NCBI GenBank assembly: GCA_964475115.1
Contig: CAYYVJ010000074.1
Coordinates: 1 to 9,896, forward strand
From: CAYYVJ01 sp964475115
GTDB lineage: Bacteria > Bacillota > Clostridia > Lachnospirales > Lachnospiraceae
Direction: 5' to 3'
Length of the DNA: 9,896 bases
Part shown: positions 5,683-9,896 of the stretch, in pieces
Numbering within the stretch: position 1 is the stretch's first letter
How the letters are laid out: each line of letters starts with the position of its first letter
Notes under the pieces: model-generated
Told to the model about the DNA's origin: nothing
What the model saw: the letters and a program-made list of their open reading frames with translations, nothing else
Database searches by the model: none
Made by a program: the position numbers and the translations under genes

Positions 5683-6892
5683 CCCACTTTCCCAAATCAC
5701 TATGAACATTGATTTTGCCGTGATGATCTTCTATAATAGCTTTTGCTATGGATAGTCCTAAACCGTAACTTTTGCTTGAGCTATTTCTTGCTTTGTCAAT
5801 TCGATAAAAACGTTCGAATATACGGTTCTGCTCATTAATCGGAATTCCTTGACCTGTATTATACACTTCAAGGATTTTTTTGCCTTGATTTTTAGACAAA
5901 CTAATTTTTATGCTACCTTTTTCATCTGAATACTTTAAAGCATTATTAATGAGAATCACAGCAATCTGCTTGATTCTTTCTTCATTTCCAGAACACATAA
6001 TATTGTCTTTAATTTGAATCTCATATGTTTTACCCATTTCAAATGCAGTACTTTCTAGTGGGAGCGCCACACTTAAAATAGCTTTGCTTAAATTAAAGGT
6101 AGAGTAATTTATAAACTTTTTTTGAGTTTCTAGGGTAGCTAGTGTTAGCAGGCTTTGAACTAAGGAGTTCATTCTTATGGCTTCTATTTGGATATAGCTT
6201 AACCACTTGTTATTTCCGATTTCACGTTCTAGTACGTCAGCATTTGTGCTAATGACAGAAATAGGTGTTTTTAGTTCATGGCTTGCATCCGATATAAATT
6301 GCTTTTGTTTTTCAAATGTTTCATGAACTGGTTTTATCATCCAATTAACTAAAATAATGGAGAAACCAAGTAATATGCCCCATGCTGCTATACCAGTAAT
6401 GGATGAAAGCAAAAGTAAACGATTTGCATTTTCTGATTCAATACGGTTATCCATAAAGACAATAATCTTACCATAAGAGGTGTCCTTTGCGTAAAAGTAT
6501 TGATGTTTTACATTTCCAAATCTATTTTTCTCATGTAGAGCAGATGCTACAATTTCTTCTATCTCTTCATCGGTGTAAAGGTTGCTCCTATCACTCATCC
6601 ATTCGATTATATTATTATCTTCATCTAATCTCACAGTATAGAAATTTGAAAGATCAAATAAAAGCTCATTTTCCATAAATGGCATAGTACCTTCGGGGGG
6701 CTTTTCTCCAAAGTACCTTGGAAGGGGACGTCTTATTCCATCGTTATTTGCCATATGAGAAAGAAAGGACTCTGCCTGTCTGGCACCAGCCTGTCTAGTA
6801 ATAAGATTGATCGTTCCAACGATTCCCACTAGAATCAAAGTAATAATAGCCATAATTGTGATAATAAATTTCAGCTTTAGTTTTCTAATCAC
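5660..6892 (-). CDS. Membrane sensor histidine kinase, partner of an OmpR-type regulator (410 aa, GTG start)
   Basis: Two membrane segments (about 9-31 and 159-182) flank an extracytoplasmic sensor of about 125 residues containing DLSNFYTVRLDEDNNIIEW and GKIIVFMDNRIES, a pattern common in clostridial kinases. The kinase core is complete: H-box FISDASHELKTPI with His205, N-box INNALKYS, G1 NTGQGI, F-box RIFERFYR and G2 GLGLSIAKAI, ending GKWVKFQVYL. I prefer the GTG at 6892, because GGAGG (6904-6900) is seven bases from it but only one base from the ATG at 6898. Using that ATG would add two residues and overlap the regulator gene by 4 bp. The gene lies directly after the response regulator, in the same operon, and converges with agrB with a 23-bp tail overlap. 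The stimulus is unknown. Confidence 0.9.
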   Translation of the reverse strand: MIRKLKLKFIITIMAIITLILVGIVGTINLITRQAGARQAESFLSHMANNDGIRRPLPRYFGEKPPEGTMPFMENELLFDLSNFYTVRLDEDNNIIEWMSDRSNLYTDEEIEEIVASALHEKNRFGNVKHQYFYAKDTSYGKIIVFMDNRIESENANRLLLLSSITGIAAWGILLGFSIILVNWMIKPVHETFEKQKQFISDASHELKTPISVISTNADVLEREIGNNKWLSYIQIEAIRMNSLVQSLLTLATLETQKKFINYSTFNLSKAILSVALPLESTAFEMGKTYEIQIKDNIMCSGNEERIKQIAVILINNALKYSDEKGSIKISLSKNQGKKILEVYNTGQGIPINEQNRIFERFYRIDKARNSSSKSYGLGLSIAKAIIEDHHGKINVHSDLGKWVKFQVYL

Positions 6893-6894
6893 TT

Positions 6895-7569
6895 TCATAC
6901 CTCCAAAGAATATCCAATTCCACGTGTTGCTTTTATCTTTACCGTAGAACCAATAAAAGCAATCTTTTTTCTTATAAAAGACATATAAACTTCTATATTA
7001 TTATATTCTGCTTCATTGTCATATCCCCATACTTTCTCAACTAAACCTTCCTTGTCTAGGATTTGATTTTGATTTCTTAACATTATCTCAAGAATTTGCA
7101 GCTCTTTAACTCCAAGCTTTATAGACATGTTGCTAGTAAGACAGAAAATTTCTCCTTGCTTTATTTTTAGTTCTAAGTCTCCAAAGGAAAGCTTTGATTC
7201 TATAATTTCTCCATGTCTCCGTGTAATGACTCGAAGACATGCAAGTAATTCTTCTGTCTGAAAAGGTTTCGTAAGATAGTAATCTGCTCCAGAATCAAGT
7301 CCAGTGATTTTACTATCTAGATCTGATTTGGCTGTTAGCATTAAGATAGGGGTAGTTATTTTTTCTTTTCGCAATTCTTTTAATACTTCAAATCCATTCA
7401 TTTTTGGGAGCATAACATCTAAGATAATTGCATCATAAAGACCTGTTAATCCATAGTTAAGTCCGTTTAGTCCATCATAGATAACATCTACCATATAATG
7501 TTCTCCTATTAGTACCTCATGCAAGGCATCAGACAGTGCAAGTTCATCTTCAATTAATAGAATCTTCAT
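6895..7569 (-). CDS. OmpR/PhoB-family response regulator (224 aa)
   Basis: This DNA-binding regulator is phosphorylated by the kinase encoded immediately downstream. The receiver domain (about 1-115) has the acidic pair E8/D9, phospho-acceptor Asp51 in IILDVMLP, Thr79 in MLTAKSD and Lys101 in YLTKPF. The C-terminal winged helix (about 128-224) has the OmpR pattern: LGVKELQILEIMLRN, then VEKVWGYDNEAEYNNIEVYMSFIRKKI, then the wing IKATRGIGYSLEV. The ATG has a GAGGAGGG ribosome binding site. It leads the operon and is transcribed from an extended -10 promoter with a matching repeat over its -35 region, so autoregulation is likely. The same repeat faces the VTC-domain operon in the other direction. 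Confidence 0.93.
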   Translation of the reverse strand: MKILLIEDELALSDALHEVLIGEHYMVDVIYDGLNGLNYGLTGLYDAIILDVMLPKMNGFEVLKELRKEKITTPILMLTAKSDLDSKITGLDSGADYYLTKPFQTEELLACLRVITRRHGEIIESKLSFGDLELKIKQGEIFCLTSNMSIKLGVKELQILEIMLRNQNQILDKEGLVEKVWGYDNEAEYNNIEVYMSFIRKKIAFIGSTVKIKATRGIGYSLEV

Positions 7570-7591
7570 TGCTATCCCTCCTCTTTTTCTT

Positions 7592-7600
7592 ATTATAGCA
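7592..7600 (-). promoter_or_regulatory. Extended -10 promoter of the response regulator-kinase operon
   Basis: Read on the minus strand, TGC (7600-7598) is followed by a consensus TATAAT (7597-7592). No consensus -35 is present at 17 bp (the position reads AAGCTT). That position falls inside the repeat arm at 7608-7624, which fits activation by a bound regulator. Confidence 0.65.
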
Positions 7601-7607
7601 ATATTTA

Positions 7608-7675
7608 TTGAAAAAAGCTTGAAACATTTCGAATTTATCCTTTAAACAAGATTATATTTTTCAAGCTTTGTTCAA
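7608..7675. promoter_or_regulatory. Symmetric inverted repeat, probable shared response-regulator operator
   Basis: TTTCAAGCTTTGTTCAA at 7659-7675 is mirrored on the minus strand at 7624-7608 with 16 of 17 bases matching, separated by a 34-bp AT-rich spacer. Within each arm TTCAA recurs after exactly 11 bp, which is the tandem half-site spacing OmpR/PhoB-type regulators bind. Each arm ends exactly 10 bp from a -10 box on its own side (7597 on the minus strand, 7686 on the plus strand), so each covers the corresponding -35 position. The geometry is seen; binding by the adjacent OmpR-type regulator is inferred. Confidence 0.72.
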
Positions 7676-7685
7676 GGTTAATCTG

Positions 7686-7691
7686 TAAAAT
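7686..7691 (+). promoter_or_regulatory. -10 box of the VTC-DUF4956-CotH operon
   Basis: TAAAAT (7686-7691) lies 10 bp after the plus-strand repeat arm, the same distance as on the opposite side. No good -35 is seen at 17 bp, suggesting activator dependence. The transcript would start near 7698, and the leader carries GGAGG eight bases before the ATG at 7724. Confidence 0.55.
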
Positions 7692-7723
7692 ATCAAATAT
7701 AAAACAGCGAGGAGGTGAGTTAA

Positions 7724-8413
7724 ATGAGAATAGATGAAAAATATCGTCATGAAATAAAATATGAAATTAGTTATGGAGATTATATCGTTATAAAAAATAA
7801 GCTAAAAACAGTTATGAAAGGAGATGTTCATACAGAAGAAAGTGGAACATATAGGATAAATAGTCTTTACTTTGACAATTATCAGGATAAAGCTTTACGG
7901 GAAAAGATTAATGGTGCACAAAAGAGAGAAAAGTTTCGCATTCGTTATTATAATAATGACACGAATTTTATTTCTTTAGAGAAGAAGATGAAAGTGAATC
8001 ATCGTTGTATGAAATTATCGTGTAGAATTTCAAAAGAAGAATGTAATAAAATTATGGAAGGTGACGTTGATTGGATGATGAGTAGTCCAAATAAGTTACT
8101 ACATGAATTTTATTTAAAAATACAACATCAACATATGAGGCCTAAAACCATTGTGTCATATATTAGAGAACCGTATGTATATGTACCAGGAAATGTACGA
8201 ATTACATTTGATTCTGATATACAAAGTGGATTGTATCATACAGACTTTCTAGATAAAGACCTTTCCTTACTTAGAGTTTCAAAAAAAGGTTATATGATAA
8301 TGGAAGTGAAATATGATGAATTCCTTCCAGAAATCATTTGTGCATTGATCCAGAATAGCTCAATAAGAGTGGGCGCATTTTCAAAATACGCTGCTAGTAG
8401 GCAGTACGAATAA
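7724..8413 (+). CDS. VTC-domain protein, polyphosphate polymerase-type (229 aa)
   Basis: This is a VTC-fold protein of the triphosphate tunnel enzyme superfamily, related to the catalytic domain of the yeast polyphosphate polymerase Vtc4. The tunnel residues appear in order: RHEIKY (8-13), YRINSLYFD (43-51), KFRIRYY with Arg72/Arg74, LEKKMK (85-90), Lys97, the IRE arginine (148), MEVKYD with Glu194/Lys196 and the late Lys221. No signal peptide or membrane segment is present, and no SPX domain. In bacteria such stand-alone VTC proteins usually sit with DUF4956 and CotH genes, exactly as here. Whether this one makes polyphosphate is not shown by sequence. It is first in its operon, with GGAGG at eight bases, and is followed after 19 bp by the DUF4956 gene. 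Confidence 0.88.
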   Translation: MRIDEKYRHEIKYEISYGDYIVIKNKLKTVMKGDVHTEESGTYRINSLYFDNYQDKALREKINGAQKREKFRIRYYNNDTNFISLEKKMKVNHRCMKLSCRISKEECNKIMEGDVDWMMSSPNKLLHEFYLKIQHQHMRPKTIVSYIREPYVYVPGNVRITFDSDIQSGLYHTDFLDKDLSLLRVSKKGYMIMEVKYDEFLPEIICALIQNSSIRVGAFSKYAASRQYE

Positions 8414-8432
8414 AATTATTGGAGGAATTACC

Positions 8433-9104
8433 ATGACATTTAATGATGTTTTTAAATCTAGTTTTTTAGAGAGCGTTTCTCAGTTTTCAGTAATTGACAC
8501 ATTGATTGCACTTATATTTTCTTGTGCAGTTGGATTATTTATTTATTTTATTTATAGAAAGACCTTTTCTGGTGTTATGTATTCACCAGGATTTGCAATA
8601 ACATTACTAGGTCTTTCATTAGTTACAACTCTTGTTATACTTGCTGTTACTTCTAATGTTGTATTATCTTTAGGTATGGTAGGTGCACTTTCTATTGTAC
8701 GTTTTCGAACTGCAATTAAAGAACCTCTAGAAATTGTATTTCTTTTTTGGTCAATTGCAGTAGGTATTGTAATTGGTGCAGGTATGATTCCATTAGCGGT
8801 ACTTGGAAGTATTGTTATTGGTAGTATTCTTTTGATTTTTGCAAACCGAAAAGTAAATGTTAAGCCATTTATATTGGTTCTTAACTGTGAAAATGAAGTG
8901 GCTGAAGAAAATGCAGTGGAAATACTTAGAAGAGAAACAGAAAAACATGTAGTCAAATCTAAAACCGTTAGAGCTAGTGGAATTGAAGTTTCAATAGAAC
9001 TTCGTATGAAAGATGTAAACACTTCATTTGTAAATCGCCTACAAGAAATTGCGGGAGTTAAAAGTGCAATACTAGTAAGCTATAACGGGGAATATATGTC
9101 CTAA
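8433..9104 (+). CDS. DUF4956 membrane protein (223 aa)
   Basis: This family of unknown function is linked to VTC and CotH genes. About four membrane segments lie near residues 19-42, 53-73, 77-90 and 100-138, followed by a cytoplasmic C-terminal domain of about 80 residues. The conserved family stretch SLGMVGALSIVRFRTAIKEP (about 79-98) is intact, between two membrane segments. The ATG has GGAGG seven bases upstream. The CotH gene starts 14 bp after its stop. A role as membrane partner or channel for the VTC protein is plausible from the constant gene linkage but is inference only. Confidence 0.88.
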   Translation: MTFNDVFKSSFLESVSQFSVIDTLIALIFSCAVGLFIYFIYRKTFSGVMYSPGFAITLLGLSLVTTLVILAVTSNVVLSLGMVGALSIVRFRTAIKEPLEIVFLFWSIAVGIVIGAGMIPLAVLGSIVIGSILLIFANRKVNVKPFILVLNCENEVAEENAVEILRRETEKHVVKSKTVRASGIEVSIELRMKDVNTSFVNRLQEIAGVKSAILVSYNGEYMS

Positions 9105-9118
9105 TCGAGGTGAAATCA

Positions 9119-9896
9119 ATGACAGATAATAAACATGTAAACCGTTTAGCAATAGGAATTGTGGTAATAGCTGTGATCGCTGTGAGTTTGATAATACTAT
9201 TTTCAGAATCTCTACAAAAGAAATATGGAAGTAAAGAAATCTCTTTATCATATCAAGAAGAACTATTTAATGTGGATGAAATAATAACAGTAAATATCAT
9301 AATGGATGAAGAGGAATGGCGGGAACTTCTGGAGAATGCTATTGATGAAGAATATGTTCCTTGTAATGTGGTAATTAATGGTGTCAGCTATGAAAATGTA
9401 GGCATTCGTGCTAAAGGGAATACCAGTCTAACCCAGGTATACAATGATAATACAACAGACAGATATAGCTTTAAAATAGAATTTGATCATTATGTAGATG
9501 GTCAGACTTGTGAGGGGTTAGATAAATTAGTCCTAAATAGTAATATGTCTGATGCAACTAGTATGAAAGAATACTTGACGTATGATATGTATGCTTTTCT
9601 AGATGTTGCTGCTTCTCTCTATAATTACGCTAAAATTTCTGTTAATGGAGAAGAATGGGGACTGTACTTGGCGCTAGAAGCCGTAGAAGAAAGTTTTGCT
9701 ATGCGTAATTATGGCACTGATTTTGGAGAAGTATATAAACCGGAAAGTATGGGAATCGGTGGTGCAGGTGGAATGAAAAACTTTGAAATGGACGAAGTAA
9801 ATGAAATGATGGAGAAACGCTGGGGAGAAGAATTATCTGAAGAATTTGAGATACCTGAGGGAGAAGAACTTCCTGAAAGAGGAAATATGCCTGAAA
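9119..9896 (+). CDS. CotH kinase-family protein, 5' part (259 residues visible)
   Basis: This protein is related to the Bacillus spore coat kinase CotH and is cut by the window edge. Residues 10-28 form a membrane anchor or uncleaved signal, placing the rest outside the membrane. CotH motifs follow: ITVNIIMDEEEWRELLENA (56-74), VGIRAKGNTSL (94-104), RYSFKIEFD (115-123), LDKLVLNSNMSDATSMKEYLTYDM (134-157) and GEEWGLYLALEAVEESF (177-193). Residues 211-259 are a glycine-, methionine- and glutamate-rich insert, probably a flexible linker inside the domain. The catalytic C-terminal half is not in the window, so kinase competence cannot be judged. GAGGTGA precedes the ATG at 9119. It is third in the VTC-DUF4956-CotH operon. 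An acceptor among surface proteins is possible but not visible. Confidence 0.88.
   Translation, partial: MTDNKHVNRLAIGIVVIAVIAVSLIILFSESLQKKYGSKEISLSYQEELFNVDEIITVNIIMDEEEWRELLENAIDEEYVPCNVVINGVSYENVGIRAKGNTSLTQVYNDNTTDRYSFKIEFDHYVDGQTCEGLDKLVLNSNMSDATSMKEYLTYDMYAFLDVAASLYNYAKISVNGEEWGLYLALEAVEESFAMRNYGTDFGEVYKPESMGIGGAGGMKNFEMDEVNEMMEKRWGEELSEEFEIPEGEELPERGNMPE

Noticed and set aside
5694..5715. Possible hairpin AAATCA...TGATTT just after agrB
   Set aside because: It is only a six-base AT-rich stem with a 10-base loop and no clean U-tract. It also lies inside the kinase coding sequence, so it is too weak to call a terminator.
8552..9022. 156-codon open frame on the minus strand
   Set aside because: It is antisense to the DUF4956 gene, has no ribosome binding site, and its composition (Ser/Thr/Ile-rich) is that of a mirror of membrane-protein codons.
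1..9896. Signs of a mobile element, phage or defence island
   Set aside because: I see no transposase, integrase, terminal repeats, CRISPR repeats or tRNA; all genes have intact frames and ordinary regulatory or membrane functions.

Overview
The window is AT-rich, gene-dense DNA from a low-GC Gram-positive bacterium. The agr-type peptide quorum-sensing genes, the YtrA-type GntR regulator, the strong GGAGG ribosome binding sites and the VTC/DUF4956/CotH gene trio all fit the class Clostridia, most likely a Lachnospiraceae or related Clostridium-like genome. That placement is inferred from gene content and style, not from a marker gene. I see no rRNA, tRNA, CRISPR array, insertion sequence or phage gene.

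Layout. (1) Positions 5-1970, minus strand: a three-gene operon of a short GntR/YtrA-type repressor, an ABC ATPase and an ABC-2 permease. It has a good sigma-A promoter and a near-perfect 27-bp palindrome over the transcription start, probably the repressor's own operator. (2) Positions 1997-5682, plus strand: an agr-like locus. It opens with a protein I do not recognise by name (a possible PD-(D/E)XK-like core plus a C-terminal winged helix). This is followed by a LytTR response regulator (AgrA-like), a receptor histidine kinase (AgrC-like), a 47-residue AgrD-type peptide precursor and the AgrB processing protease. A separate promoter in front of agrD carries an 11-bp direct repeat with a 22-bp period, the layout expected of an AgrA/LytTR operator. 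(3) Positions 5660-7569, minus strand: an OmpR-family response regulator and its membrane histidine kinase. The kinase gene overlaps the end of agrB tail to tail. (4) Positions 7724-9896, plus strand: a VTC-domain (polyphosphate polymerase-type) protein, a DUF4956 membrane protein and the first 259 residues of a CotH-family protein that runs off the window.

How the parts work together (inference from sequence and family knowledge). AgrB should process AgrD into a cyclic thiolactone pheromone, predicted ring Cys-Leu-Phe-Ile-Leu. The AgrC-like kinase should sense it, and the AgrA-like regulator should bind the direct repeat and raise agrDB expression. The intergenic region between the OmpR-type system and the VTC/DUF4956/CotH genes has a 16/17-matched inverted repeat. 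Each arm is itself an 11-bp-period tandem repeat, and each arm ends exactly 10 bp from a -10 box on its own side. This strongly suggests that the response regulator controls its own operon and the VTC-DUF4956-CotH operon from one symmetric site. The four candidate regulatory sites and the short agrD gene are the most informative parts of the window.
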